Assembly (NCBI RefSeq): GCF_030411995.1
Contig: NZ_JASNRC010000014.1
Span: 1 to 41,296, forward strand
DNA length: 41,296 bases
Direction of reading: 5' to 3'
From: Massilia sp. YIM B02769
GTDB lineage: Bacteria > Pseudomonadota > Gammaproteobacteria > Burkholderiales > Burkholderiaceae_D
Positions 16,379-24,864 of the stretch are shown here, one piece after another (positions within the stretch are counted from its first letter, which is position 1; each line of letters starts with the position of its first letter). The position numbers and the translations under genes are program-made. The notes under the pieces are model-generated. The model ran no database searches, was not told the origin of the DNA, and saw only the letters and a program-made list of their open reading frames with translations.

Positions 16379-17170
16379 TTAGGCTTTCTTTTGCACCATG
16401 TAGATAAAGTGCGAGCGCAAGGGCGGCGCCACGGTGGCCAGGGTTTCGGTGACCAGGGCCGGTAATCCGGCCAGTGCGCGGCTGATGGGCGGGGCCAGCA
16501 GCAGGGTGCGGTATTGCTGGCGTTCGCCGGGCCAGAAACTATCCAGCTCGCTGCGGGTGACGCGGCGCACGTGGGGGTTCTTCGGGTTGTTGTAGCGGAA
16601 GTCGAACACCAGGCTCCAGCCGCCGGGCCGCAAGACGCGCCACATGTCGGCCGCCAGTTGCTGGCGCACTTCCTGGTCGAGGATGGAAGAGAACACGGTA
16701 TTCGCCGCAATCAGGTCGGCGCTGCCAGCGGACAGGGCCGACAGGGAACCGCAATGCCAGCGCACGCCGTTTGCGGTGCGCGGCGCGGCCAGGTCGAGCC
16801 GGTCTTGCTGGAGTTCGGTGCCGACCAGGTTGGCCGGCGTGGCGCCCCAGTCGATCAGCTGGCGCAGGAAGCCGCCGGTGCCGCAGCCCACATCGACCGC
16901 CTGCACGTTGGCCAGATCGGTGCCGACGGTGGTGGACAGCATGCGCGACAGCACCCGCGCGCGCATGGCGTGCTGCAGCACGATGTCGGGCCGGTGCCAG
17001 GCATAACGGGCCAATGCAGCGCCGCCATGCCAGCCGCGGTAGACGCGCGCAATGCGTTCCTGCTCGCGTTCCTGTTCGCTTTGCTGATTGTCGTGATGAT
17101 CGAGTTGGGCATCCATGCAGCCATCGTCGCGCAGGCTAACCGCATCGGGTTTGCGCGCGCTCATGCACAT
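16379..17170 (-). CDS. Class I SAM-dependent methyltransferase
   Basis: A 263-residue class I methyltransferase. Motif I VDVGCGTGGF is at residues 92-101, an acidic NLVGTEL region follows at about 113-119, and later ADLIAANTVFSSIL and the motif WRVLRPGGWSLVFDF. Methyl acceptor unknown; the last 60 residues are hydrophobic and arginine-rich. The start is uncertain: the ATG at 17170 gives the longest form, while internal ATGs at 17164 and 17116 are possible, none with a clear Shine-Dalgarno. The N-terminal 40 residues (QSEQEREQERIA) are highly charged. It is on the opposite strand to its neighbours and divergent from gshB. Confidence 0.78.
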   Translation of the reverse strand: MCMSARKPDAVSLRDDGCMDAQLDHHDNQQSEQEREQERIARVYRGWHGGAALARYAWHRPDIVLQHAMRARVLSRMLSTTVGTDLANVQAVDVGCGTGGFLRQLIDWGATPANLVGTELQQDRLDLAAPRTANGVRWHCGSLSALSAGSADLIAANTVFSSILDQEVRQQLAADMWRVLRPGGWSLVFDFRYNNPKNPHVRRVTRSELDSFWPGERQQYRTLLLAPPISRALAGLPALVTETLATVAPPLRSHFIYMVQKKA

Positions 17171-17309
17171 GCGCGATACAGATCAATTTGCTCAGCAGCA
17201 TTATGTGCCCCACAGCATTATTTTCAGCATTGGCCGAGGAAAGGCGCCCGGCCGCAGGGTTTCGGGTTTCCAGCTAAAATTGGTGGCATTACCTTAGCTG
17301 GACTTACCC

Positions 17310-18257
17310 ATGAAAATCGCTTTCCTCGCCGATCCGCTCACCGGTTTCAAGATCTACAAGGACTCGACCTTCGCCATGATGCGCGAAGCGGCGCGGCGCG
17401 GCCACGAAGTCTACGCCTTCCAGCAGCGCGACATGGCGCTGGAAGAAGGCATCGTTACAGCTGAAGTCGCGCGCATCCACCTGACCGGCGACCCCGATGT
17501 CTGGTACACGGCCGACCCGGCCGAGGAAATGCGCCTCTCGACCTTCGACGCCATCATCGAGCGCAAGGATCCGCCCTTCGACATGGAGTATGTCTACGGC
17601 ACCTATCTGCTCGAGCTGGCGGAAAAGCAGGGCGCCCGCGTCTTCAACAGCCCGGCGGCGATCCGCGACCACAACGAAAAGCTGGCCATCGGCCAGTTTG
17701 CCGAATTCACCTCGCCGACCCTGGTGTCGTCGTCGGAGAAACGCCTGCGCGCCTTCCACGCCAGGCACGGCGACGTGATCTTCAAGCCGCTCGACGGCAT
17801 GGGCGGCACCGGCATCTTCCGCGTGAAGGCCGATGCGATGAACCTGGGCGCGATCATCGAAACCCTGAGCGATAACGGAAAGCGCACCATTATGGTGCAA
17901 AAGTACATTCCCGAGATCGTGAAGGGCGATAAACGCATCCTGGTCATCGGCGGCAAGCCGGTGCCATTCGCCCTGGCGCGCATCCCGCAGGGCACCGAAG
18001 TGCGCGGCAACCTGGCCGCCGGCGGCATCGGCGTGGCCCAGCCGATCACCGAGCGCGACCGCCAGATCGCCGAGGCCCTGGGCCCGGTGCTGGCCGAGCG
18101 TGGCCTGTTGCTGGTAGGATTAGATGTGATCGGCGATTTCCTGACCGAAGTAAATGTCACCAGCCCCACCTGCTTCCAGGAGATCACCGACCAGACTGGT
18201 TTCGACGTGGCCGCGATGTTCATCGACGCGGTCGAACAGCAGGTGACTGAAAGATAA
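17310..18257 (+). CDS. gshB: Glutathione synthetase
   Basis: A 315-residue ATP-grasp ligase that adds glycine to gamma-glutamylcysteine. It starts MKIAFLADPLTGFKIYKDST and shows DPPFDMEYVYGTYLLE, the glycine-rich loop KPLDGMGGTGIFRV and the C-terminal signature LDVIGDFLTEVNVTSPTCF. All are typical for proteobacterial GshB at the usual length. The ATG is preceded by GGAC. It starts the run gshB, PTS IIA, HPr, EI, with two bases between the gshB stop and the IIA start. Confidence 0.96.
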   Translation: MKIAFLADPLTGFKIYKDSTFAMMREAARRGHEVYAFQQRDMALEEGIVTAEVARIHLTGDPDVWYTADPAEEMRLSTFDAIIERKDPPFDMEYVYGTYLLELAEKQGARVFNSPAAIRDHNEKLAIGQFAEFTSPTLVSSSEKRLRAFHARHGDVIFKPLDGMGGTGIFRVKADAMNLGAIIETLSDNGKRTIMVQKYIPEIVKGDKRILVIGGKPVPFALARIPQGTEVRGNLAAGGIGVAQPITERDRQIAEALGPVLAERGLLLVGLDVIGDFLTEVNVTSPTCFQEITDQTGFDVAAMFIDAVEQQVTER

Positions 18258-18259
18258 TC

Positions 18260-18664
18260 ATGGTAGGGATTTTGCTCCTGACCCACGCACCATTGGGACA
18301 GGCATTCATTGCGGCGGTTGCGCACGTGTTTCGCGGACCGACCGAGCGCTTCGAGGCCATCGACGTGGCGGCCGACGAAGACACGCGCGCCGTCAATTGC
18401 AAGGCGAAGGAAGCGATCGCGCGCCTGGACGACGGCGACGGCGTCCTGGTGATCACCGACATCAAGGGCGGCACGCCGTCGAACTGCTGCAATTCGCTGC
18501 ACGATGCCGGCCACGTGGAAGTCATTGCCGGCATCAGTTTGCCGATGCTGCTGCGGGCGATCACCTACCGCCGCGACACGCTCGACGTGGTGGTGGAAAT
18601 GGCGCTGGCGGGCGCCCAGAACGGCGCGGTGCGGGTGGATAACCGCATTCGCGTCGGTTCCTGA
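18260..18664 (+). CDS. PTS sugar transporter subunit IIA, mannose/fructose (ManX) type
   Basis: A 134-residue IIA domain of the mannose family. The phosphorylated histidine is His9 in MVGILLLTHAPLG, and VLVITDIKGGTPSNCC and IAGISLPMLLRA match the family. It receives phosphate from HPr. No IIB, IIC or IID genes follow, so this is likely a regulatory PTS rather than a sugar uptake system, as is known for many betaproteobacteria. It starts two bases after gshB and is followed after 79 bases by ptsH. Confidence 0.9.
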   Translation: MVGILLLTHAPLGQAFIAAVAHVFRGPTERFEAIDVAADEDTRAVNCKAKEAIARLDDGDGVLVITDIKGGTPSNCCNSLHDAGHVEVIAGISLPMLLRAITYRRDTLDVVVEMALAGAQNGAVRVDNRIRVGS

Positions 18665-18743
18665 ATTTTTTGTAGTAGACGAGGGCGCCAGGCGTCCTTC
18701 CGGCTTAGCGCAGTTCCGAACGCGGTTTGAAAAAAGATAAAAC

Positions 18744-19013
18744 ATGATTCAGCAAGAACTTGAAATCATCAACAAACTGGGCCTGCACGCCCGCGCATCC
18801 GCCAAATTCACCCAGCTGGCCGCGAAGTACAAAAGCGACGTCTGGCTCACCCGCAACGGCCGCCGCATCAACGCCAAGTCCATCATGGGCGTGATGATGC
18901 TGGCCGCCGGCAAGGGCGCGAAAGTGACCCTGGAAGCGGATGGCCCGGACGAAGCCGATGCGGTCACCGCCCTGACTGGCCTGATCAACGACAAATTCGG
19001 CGAAGGCGAATAA
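18744..19013 (+). CDS. ptsH: Phosphocarrier protein HPr
   Basis: An 89-residue HPr. The active-site His15 is in NKLGLHARASAKF, and the regulatory Ser46 is in NAKSIMGVMMLAA. So it can accept phosphate from EI and may also be targeted by an HPr kinase, which is usual in this group but is not in this window. The stop TAA is directly followed by an ATG at 19014, indicating tight coupling with ptsI. Confidence 0.95.
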   Translation: MIQQELEIINKLGLHARASAKFTQLAAKYKSDVWLTRNGRRINAKSIMGVMMLAAGKGAKVTLEADGPDEADAVTALTGLINDKFGEGE

Positions 19014-19049
19014 ATGCCCGACGCTGGCCGCTACCGTTCGGGACCATCG

Positions 19050-20804
19050 ATGGCTTCGTTCACGCTCCACGGCATTCCGGTTTCGCGCGGCATCTCGATC
19101 GGCCGCGCGCACCTGCTCACGCCTGCCGCGCTGGACGTCAAGCACTACCTGGTTCCGCAGGAGCAGGTCGAAGCGGAAGTGAAACGCCTGCAGGACGCGA
19201 TCGCCGCCGTGCACCGCAACCTGCAGGAACTGTGGACCGATTTGCCGAAGGATGCGCCGACCGAACTGGGCGCCTTCATCGACGTGCACGCGCTGATCCT
19301 GTCCGACCCGCTGATCTCGGAAGCGCCGCTCGACATCATCCGCATGCGCCACTACAACGCCGAATGGGCGCTGGTGACGCAGATCGACGAGCTCTCGGCC
19401 CAGTTCGACGAGATCGAGGACGAGTACCTGCGCGAGCGCAAGCAGGACATCCAGCAGGTCGCCGAGCGCGTGCTGAAGGTCCTGATGGGCACGGCGCTCT
19501 CCGTGCCGCCGGTGCTGGCCGGCGACGACGATTACCACCCGCAGATGATCGTGGTCGCCCACGACATCTCGCCGGCCGACATGCTGGCCTTCCGCGACCG
19601 CTCCTTCATCGGCTTCGTCACCGACGTCGGCGGCCAGAACTCGCACACGGCGATCGTCGCGAGATCGCTCGACATCCCGGCGGCGGTCGGCATGAGCCAG
19701 GCCTCGCGCCTGGTCGAGCAGGACGACTGGATCATCATCGACGGCGACGCCGGCGTGGTGATCTGCAATCCGAGCCAGTTGGTGCTGGAGCAGTACCGCG
19801 CGCGCCAGGCCGCGCTGGTGAAGGCACGCAAGCGCCTGCTGAAACTCAAGAAGACCCCGGCGGTGACGAAGGACGGCACCGCGATCCGCCTGCTGGCGAA
19901 TATCGAGCTGCCCGACGATTGCCCGCACGCGCTGGAGGCGGGCGCCAACGGAGTCGGCCTGTTCCGCTCCGAATTCCTGTTCATGGCGCGCGGCGCCGAT
20001 GGCCTGAAGATCCCAAGCGAGGACGAGCAGTTCGAGCAGTACCGGCGCGCCGTGGTGGCCATGAAGGGCCGTCCGGTGACGATCCGCACGCTCGACGTGG
20101 GCGCCGACAAGCCGCTCGACCCGACCGAGCACACGGCGCTGAACCCGGCCCTGGGCCTGCGCGCGATCCGCTACTGCCTGGCCGAGCCCCAGCTGTTCCT
20201 GACCCAGCTGCGCGCGATCCTGCGTGCATCCGCTTTTGGGAAAGTGCGCATCCTGATTCCGATGCTGGCGCATGCCTTCGAGATCGACCAGACCCTGAGC
20301 ATGATCGAGCAGGCCAAGGCCCAGCTGCGCGAGCAACACATCAAGTTCGACGAGGCGGTGGAAGTCGGCGCCATGATCGAGATTCCGGCCGCGGCCCTGG
20401 CGCTGCCGATGTTCGTCAAGCGCATGGACTTCCTGTCGATCGGCACCAACGATCTGATCCAGTACACGCTGGCGATCGACCGCGTCGACTACGAGGTCGC
20501 GCACCTGTACAACCCGCTGCATCCGGCGGTGCTGCAGCTGATCGGCATGACAATTGCCGCCGGCCAGAAAGCCGGCATCGACGTCGCTGTGTGCGGCGAG
20601 ATGGCGGGCGACATCAAGCTGACGCGCCTGCTGCTCGGCATGGGCCTGCGCGAATTCTCGATGCACCCGGCCCAGCTGCTGTCGGTGAAGCAGGAAATCC
20701 TCGGCGCCGACCTGGCCCAGATCGCCCCGCGAATGCGACGCATCATGCGCTCGATGGAACCGAACGAGATCGCGGAAGCGGTCGAACAGCTCCAACTCAT
20801 TTAG
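19050..20804 (+). CDS. ptsI: Phosphoenolpyruvate-protein phosphotransferase (enzyme I)
   Basis: A 584-residue enzyme I from the ATG at 19050 (MASFTLHGIPVSRGISIGRA, the conserved start); an in-frame ATG at 19014, directly after the ptsH stop, would add 12 residues. The phosphohistidine is His199 in VGGQNSHTAIVAR. The PEP-binding barrel shows NGVGLFRSEFLFM and the catalytic cysteine in DVAVCGEMAGD, with SIGTNDLIQYTLAIDR. It autophosphorylates from PEP and passes phosphate to HPr. Together with the IIA and HPr it completes the phosphorelay. Confidence 0.95.
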   Translation: MASFTLHGIPVSRGISIGRAHLLTPAALDVKHYLVPQEQVEAEVKRLQDAIAAVHRNLQELWTDLPKDAPTELGAFIDVHALILSDPLISEAPLDIIRMRHYNAEWALVTQIDELSAQFDEIEDEYLRERKQDIQQVAERVLKVLMGTALSVPPVLAGDDDYHPQMIVVAHDISPADMLAFRDRSFIGFVTDVGGQNSHTAIVARSLDIPAAVGMSQASRLVEQDDWIIIDGDAGVVICNPSQLVLEQYRARQAALVKARKRLLKLKKTPAVTKDGTAIRLLANIELPDDCPHALEAGANGVGLFRSEFLFMARGADGLKIPSEDEQFEQYRRAVVAMKGRPVTIRTLDVGADKPLDPTEHTALNPALGLRAIRYCLAEPQLFLTQLRAILRASAFGKVRILIPMLAHAFEIDQTLSMIEQAKAQLREQHIKFDEAVEVGAMIEIPAAALALPMFVKRMDFLSIGTNDLIQYTLAIDRVDYEVAHLYNPLHPAVLQLIGMTIAAGQKAGIDVAVCGEMAGDIKLTRLLLGMGLREFSMHPAQLLSVKQEILGADLAQIAPRMRRIMRSMEPNEIAEAVEQLQLI

Positions 20805-20853
20805 TACCAAGGCGGCCGTTAACGCCGCCAACACCACCAATCAAGAAAGTCTC

Positions 20854-22002
20854 ATGGGATCCCTAGGAACCGTCTCTCCCCAGGCGATGCATTTCGCCGA
20901 GCCGCTGCGCCTGCAAAGCGGCGCCCAGCTCGGCGACTACACGCTGATGTATGAAACCTACGGCACGCTGAACGCCGAGCGTTCCAACGCGGTGCTGATC
21001 TGCCACGCGCTGAACGCCTCGCACCACGTGGCCGGCACCTACGCGGGCGAACCGAAAAGCGCCGGCTGGTGGGACAACATGGTGGGGCCGGGCAAACCGG
21101 TCGACACCGACCGCTTCTTTGTCATCGGCGTGAACAACCTCGGCTCCTGCTTCGGCTCGACCGGCCCGATGCACGCTAATCCGGCCACCGGCAAGCCCTA
21201 TGGCGCGGCGTTCCCGCTGCTGACGGTGGAAGACTGGGTCGCGGCCCAGGCACGCCTGGCCGACCGCCTCGGCATCGACCAGTTCGCGGCCGTGATGGGC
21301 GGCTCGCTGGGCGGCATGCAGGCGCTGTCGTGGAGCATCCTGTTCCCCGCGCGCCTGCGCCACTGCATCGTGATCGCGTCCACGCCCAAGCTCTCGGCCC
21401 AGAACATCGCTTTCAACGACGTCGCGCGCCAGGCCATCCTGACCGACCCCGACTACCACGGCGGCGACTTCTACGAACACGGCGTGGTGCCGAAGAACGG
21501 CCTGAAGGTGGCGCGCATGGTCGGCCACATCACCTATTTGTCGAACGACGACATGGCGGAGAAGTTCGGTCGTAAACTCCGCAATGCGGCAGAGACGAAC
21601 GACTACAAATTCGACTTCGGCATCGACTTCGAAATCGAATCCTACCTGCGCTACCAGGGCGACAAGTTCTCGGAATACTTCGACGCGAACACCTACCTCC
21701 TGATCACCAAGGCGCTCGACTACTTCGACCCGGCGCGCGAGCACGGCGGCGACCTGACGAAGGCGCTGTCGTCGACAAAGGCGCAGTTCCTGATCGCTTC
21801 CTTCACCACCGACTGGCGCTTCTCGCCCGAGCGCAGCCGCGAGATCGTCGAGGCCCTGATCTCGAACCGCCGCAAGGTGACCTACGCCGAGATCGACGCG
21901 CCGCACGGCCACGACGCCTTCCTGCTGGAAGACCCGCGCTACATGGGCGTGGTGCGGGCCTACTACGACCGCATCTGGGAAGAAGCCAAGGAGGGCGCAT
22001 GA
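20854..22002 (+). CDS. metX: Homoserine O-acyltransferase
   Basis: A 382-residue alpha/beta-hydrolase-fold acyltransferase of the MetX family, which activates homoserine for methionine synthesis. The nucleophile is Ser151 in VMGGSLGGMQAL. The acid is in FTTDWRFSP and the base in APHGHDAFL, and NNLGSCFGSTGP is the substrate-pocket signature. MetX paired with metW in beta- and gammaproteobacteria has been reported often to use succinyl-CoA rather than acetyl-CoA; whether this one does cannot be decided by eye. The ATG at 20854 follows AAGAAAG. Its stop overlaps metW (ATGA). Confidence 0.93.
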   Translation: MGSLGTVSPQAMHFAEPLRLQSGAQLGDYTLMYETYGTLNAERSNAVLICHALNASHHVAGTYAGEPKSAGWWDNMVGPGKPVDTDRFFVIGVNNLGSCFGSTGPMHANPATGKPYGAAFPLLTVEDWVAAQARLADRLGIDQFAAVMGGSLGGMQALSWSILFPARLRHCIVIASTPKLSAQNIAFNDVARQAILTDPDYHGGDFYEHGVVPKNGLKVARMVGHITYLSNDDMAEKFGRKLRNAAETNDYKFDFGIDFEIESYLRYQGDKFSEYFDANTYLLITKALDYFDPAREHGGDLTKALSSTKAQFLIASFTTDWRFSPERSREIVEALISNRRKVTYAEIDAPHGHDAFLLEDPRYMGVVRAYYDRIWEEAKEGA

Positions 22003-22613
22003 AATTCGAAGACTTGACCACCTTGCGCCCCGACCTGGCCTTCATCGCCGACTGGGTGGGTGAAGGTTCGCACGTGCTCGACGTCGGCTGCGGCGACGGC
22101 GCCATGCTGCGCTACCTGGAGACCGGCAAGCGCTGCACCGGCTACGGCATCGAGATCGCCGACGACAAGGTGCTCGAGAGCACGCGGCGCGGCATCAGCG
22201 TCATCCAGCACGACATGGAGCAGGGGCTGGATCTGTTCGGCGACAACGCCTTCGACACCGTGCTCTGCCTGTCCTCGCTGCAGATGATGCTGCACGTCGA
22301 GGCGCGCCTGCGCGACATCGTGCGCGTCGGTACCGAGGCCATCGTGTCGTTCCCGAACTTCGCCTACTGGCCGCACAGGGTGGCCTTGCTGAAGGGCCGC
22401 ATGCCGGTGTCGCGCACGCTGCCTTACCAGTGGTTCGACACGCCGAACGTGCGCTATGCCACCATAGCCGACTTCAAGGAACTGGCCGAGGAGTGCGGGC
22501 TGGAGGTGCTGGAGTACGTGGCGCTGGCGGAGGGCAAGCCGGTGAGCTTCCTGCCGAATTTGCGCGGGAGCCTGGCGGTGTTCAGATTACGCAAAAAAGC
22601 CAGGCGCGCATAA
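21999..22613 (+). CDS. metW: Methionine biosynthesis protein MetW
   Basis: A 204-residue protein with a class I methyltransferase fold: motif I HVLDVGCGDGAML at residues 25-37, FDTVLCLSSLQMM, VSFPNFAYWPHR and the MetW-typical YQWFDTPNVRYATIADF. MetW is needed with MetX for methionine synthesis in several proteobacteria; its methyltransferase activity is not established. The start overlaps the metX stop by 4 bp (ATGA), so the two products are translated together. No terminator is seen directly downstream; the repeat array begins at 22620. Confidence 0.93.
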   Translation: MKFEDLTTLRPDLAFIADWVGEGSHVLDVGCGDGAMLRYLETGKRCTGYGIEIADDKVLESTRRGISVIQHDMEQGLDLFGDNAFDTVLCLSSLQMMLHVEARLRDIVRVGTEAIVSFPNFAYWPHRVALLKGRMPVSRTLPYQWFDTPNVRYATIADFKELAEECGLEVLEYVALAEGKPVSFLPNLRGSLAVFRLRKKARRA

Positions 22614-22619
22614 AAGACC

Positions 22620-22729
22620 GACGCATCGAGCGGCGCCTGCGGCCTGAGCGGCGCCTGCGGCCTTCGTGTGGCCTGCGGCCATGATGAGGCTTGTGGCCTT
22701 CGTGCGGCCTTCGTGCGGCCTGCGGCCAT
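22620..22729. repeat. Degenerate GCGGCC-rich tandem repeat array
   Basis: Units of about 10-22 bases built on CTGCGGCC and CTTCGTGCGGCC recur irregularly, beginning with two copies of GAGCGGCGCCTGCGGCCT and ending with TGCGGCCATGAG. The whole array is non-coding and lies between metW and the M48 protease gene. The units contain GGCC-type short palindromes. It is too irregular and short-unit to be a CRISPR array. Confidence 0.8.
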
Positions 22730-22732
22730 GAG

Positions 22733-22781
22733 CGTACGGTGGGGGTTAAGAGGCCCCCGGCCTCTTAACCCCCACCGTACG
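22733..22781. repeat. Perfect palindrome with 22-bp arms
   Basis: The 22 bases at 22733-22754 (beginning CGTACGGTGGGGGTTAAG) are repeated perfectly inverted at 22760-22781, with the loop CCCCG. An outer GCGGCC/GGCCGC pair flanks it. No T-run follows, so it is not a standard terminator. It could be a transcript-end stabiliser or a mobile-element relic. The remaining 150 bases up to the M48 gene show nothing recognisable. Confidence 0.92.
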
Positions 22782-22930
22782 GTTGAGGCCGCCATCTCCG
22801 GCAACGCCGCGTGATCCCAATGGTTGCATCGATCGGCGTCATGCCTCATCATGCCCGCGTTATCGTGCGTACCCCATCCGCGCATTTCTGCGACGATGCT
22901 GTTGACAAAAACAGCACGCCACTTATTGCC

Positions 22931-23818
22931 ATGAAAAAACTCAAACACATCGCCCTCTGCACCGCCATGCTGGCCAGCCTCGGCACGGCCACGGTGCAGG
23001 CCCAGGAAAAAGTCGTCCAGGACGGCATCGCCGTCAAGCCGCTCTCGCGCGTACGCGTGCTGGTGCCGGAAGAGCAGATGAACGAGGCCGCCTCCCAGCA
23101 GTACCGCGAGATGCTGTCCCAGGCCCAGCAAAAGGGCGCCCTGGTCGCGTCGACCGATCCGCAAGTCAAACGCCTGCGCACCGTCGCCCAGCGCATCATC
23201 CCGCACACCCCGCGCTGGAACCAGTCGGCGAAGAACTGGCAGTGGGAAGTCAACCTGTTCAACTCGAATCAGGTGAACGCCTTCTGCATGCCGGGCGGGC
23301 GCATCGGCTTCTTCACCGGCATCATCGACCAGCTGAAGCTGAGCGACGACGAAATGGCCGCCATCATGGGCCACGAGATCGCCCACGCGCTGCGCGAGCA
23401 CGGGCGCGAACGCACGGCCAAATCCGGCATCACCTCGCTGGTGGCGCGCGGCGCCGGTGCGCTCGGCTCGGCCATCTTCGGCATCGATCCGAGCATCACC
23501 AACACCGTCACCGGCCTGGTGGGGCAGGGCGTGGTGCTGAAATTCTCGCGCGACGAAGAACGCGAAGCCGACCTGGTCGGTCTCGACATCGCGGCGCGCG
23601 CCGGCTACGACCCGCGCGCCGGCATCGTCTTGTGGCGCAAGATGGCCATGCTGAACAAGGGCGCGCCGCCGGAATTCCTGTCGACCCACCCGGGCGGCGA
23701 CACCCGCATCCGCGACATGGAAAACCACATGAACGTGCTGCTGCCGCTGTACGCGCGCGCCAAGGGCACGACGGTGAACAAGCTCCCGCCCTACCGGGCC
23801 AACGTCGCGCTGAAGTAA
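22931..23818 (+). CDS. M48 family metallopeptidase, exported
   Basis: A 295-residue zinc protease. Signal peptide MKKLKHIALCTAMLASLGTA to VQAQ (about residue 25). The mature domain has the zinc site HEIAH at 148-152 and the third ligand Glu212 in SRDEEREADLVGLDIAARAG. STHPGGDTRIRDM near the end is a further M48 signature. It is thus likely a periplasmic, soluble HtpX/LoiP-like quality-control protease. A long upstream in-frame extension to 22811 is rejected because the signal peptide starts at 22931, although no strong Shine-Dalgarno is seen. The pseudouridine synthase gene starts three bases after its stop. Confidence 0.9.
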   Translation: MKKLKHIALCTAMLASLGTATVQAQEKVVQDGIAVKPLSRVRVLVPEEQMNEAASQQYREMLSQAQQKGALVASTDPQVKRLRTVAQRIIPHTPRWNQSAKNWQWEVNLFNSNQVNAFCMPGGRIGFFTGIIDQLKLSDDEMAAIMGHEIAHALREHGRERTAKSGITSLVARGAGALGSAIFGIDPSITNTVTGLVGQGVVLKFSRDEEREADLVGLDIAARAGYDPRAGIVLWRKMAMLNKGAPPEFLSTHPGGDTRIRDMENHMNVLLPLYARAKGTTVNKLPPYRANVALK

Positions 23819-23821
23819 TCC

Positions 23822-24745
23822 ATGGGCCGCCAGGCAGAAGCCAATGCGTATGTGCCGCTGCCGGTCCGCAACGGCGTCGCACCCAGCTACTTGTGGCTGA
23901 CCGAAACGCGCGCCGGCGGCATGCTGCGCTTCCTGGGCGAGCGCTTCCCGGACGTGTCGGTGGAATCGTGGGCGGCTCGTTTGCAACGCGGCGAAGTCGT
24001 CGATGCGCAGGGCAAGCCTTTGGCACCGGACAGCCATGTCCGCCAGGGCATGCGCATCTGGTATTACCGCGAGCTCGACGAGCTTGAAACGCCGATCCCG
24101 TTCAAGGAACGCATCCTGTTCCAGGATGCGCATCTGCTCATCGTCGACAAACCGCACTTCCTGCCGATGATCCCGACCGGCCGCTTCCTGCACGAGACCT
24201 TGTTGGTGCGGCTGAAAGCCCAGCTGGAACTGCCGCACCTGGTGCCGATCCACCGCCTCGACCGCGAAACGGCCGGCGTGGTGATCTTTTCGCACAACCC
24301 GGACACGCGCGGCACCTACCAGTCGATGTTCCAGAAGCGGGTGGTGAAGAAGGTGTACGAAGCGCTGGCCGGACCGATCGAGGGGCGTGCGTTCCCCTTC
24401 ACCTACCGCAGCCGCATGCAGGATGCGGAGCAGTTTTTTGTCAGCGAAGAAGTGCCCGGCGAGCCGAATTCGGAAACGGTGGTGGAGATGATCGAGCGCC
24501 GTGGTGATGTGGTGCGCTACCGCCTGCATCCGCACACGGGGCGCAAGCACCAGCTGCGGCTGCATCTGTCGTCATTGGGTGCCCCAATCCTGAACGACGC
24601 CTTCTATCCGGTGGCGCTGCCCTGCAAGGGCGACGACTTCAGCGCGCCGCTGCAACTGCTGGCGCGCGCGATCAGTTTCGAGGATCCGCTGACGGGAGAG
24701 ACGCGCAGGTTCGAAAGCGAACGCTTGCTTGACTGGCCCGCGTAA
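23822..24745 (+). CDS. RluA family pseudouridine synthase
   Basis: A 307-residue enzyme that isomerises uridine to pseudouridine in RNA. The catalytic motif HRLDRETAG is at 144-152 with Asp147. An N-terminal S4-like domain (about 25-82) precedes it, and RLHPHTGRKHQLRLHLSSLG is the usual C-terminal binding motif. The RNA target (rRNA or tRNA) cannot be assigned. It is three bases downstream of the M48 protease gene, so probably co-transcribed. It ends before the REP-like hairpin at 24771. Confidence 0.9.
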   Translation: MGRQAEANAYVPLPVRNGVAPSYLWLTETRAGGMLRFLGERFPDVSVESWAARLQRGEVVDAQGKPLAPDSHVRQGMRIWYYRELDELETPIPFKERILFQDAHLLIVDKPHFLPMIPTGRFLHETLLVRLKAQLELPHLVPIHRLDRETAGVVIFSHNPDTRGTYQSMFQKRVVKKVYEALAGPIEGRAFPFTYRSRMQDAEQFFVSEEVPGEPNSETVVEMIERRGDVVRYRLHPHTGRKHQLRLHLSSLGAPILNDAFYPVALPCKGDDFSAPLQLLARAISFEDPLTGETRRFESERLLDWPA

Positions 24746-24770
24746 GACTTCTGGCCGAATTGTTTGATAG

Positions 24771-24849
24771 GTAGGGTGGGCGCCCCGTGCCCACGCGTTA
24801 AGCATGCGTCATGCGAACGTCACGCGTGGGCACAGGGCGCCCACCCTAC
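24771..24849. repeat. REP-like inverted repeat, copy C
   Basis: 28-base arms at 24771-24798 and 24822-24849 match inverted with one mismatch that still allows a G-U pair. Each arm begins or ends with GTAGGGTGGGC or its complement. It lies exactly between the convergent pseudouridine synthase and xth genes and may serve both as a transcript end. This is the best-preserved copy of the dispersed family in the window. Confidence 0.85.
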
Positions 24850-24864
24850 GTTATTGAAGCTAAC

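Noticed and set aside
20805..20853. SAM riboswitch in front of metX
   Set aside because: The gap is 49 bases with no hairpin series, so no known SAM riboswitch fits.
22620..22781. CRISPR array
   Set aside because: Units are irregular and 10-22 bases, with no uniform spacers and no cas genes. The palindrome is a single copy.
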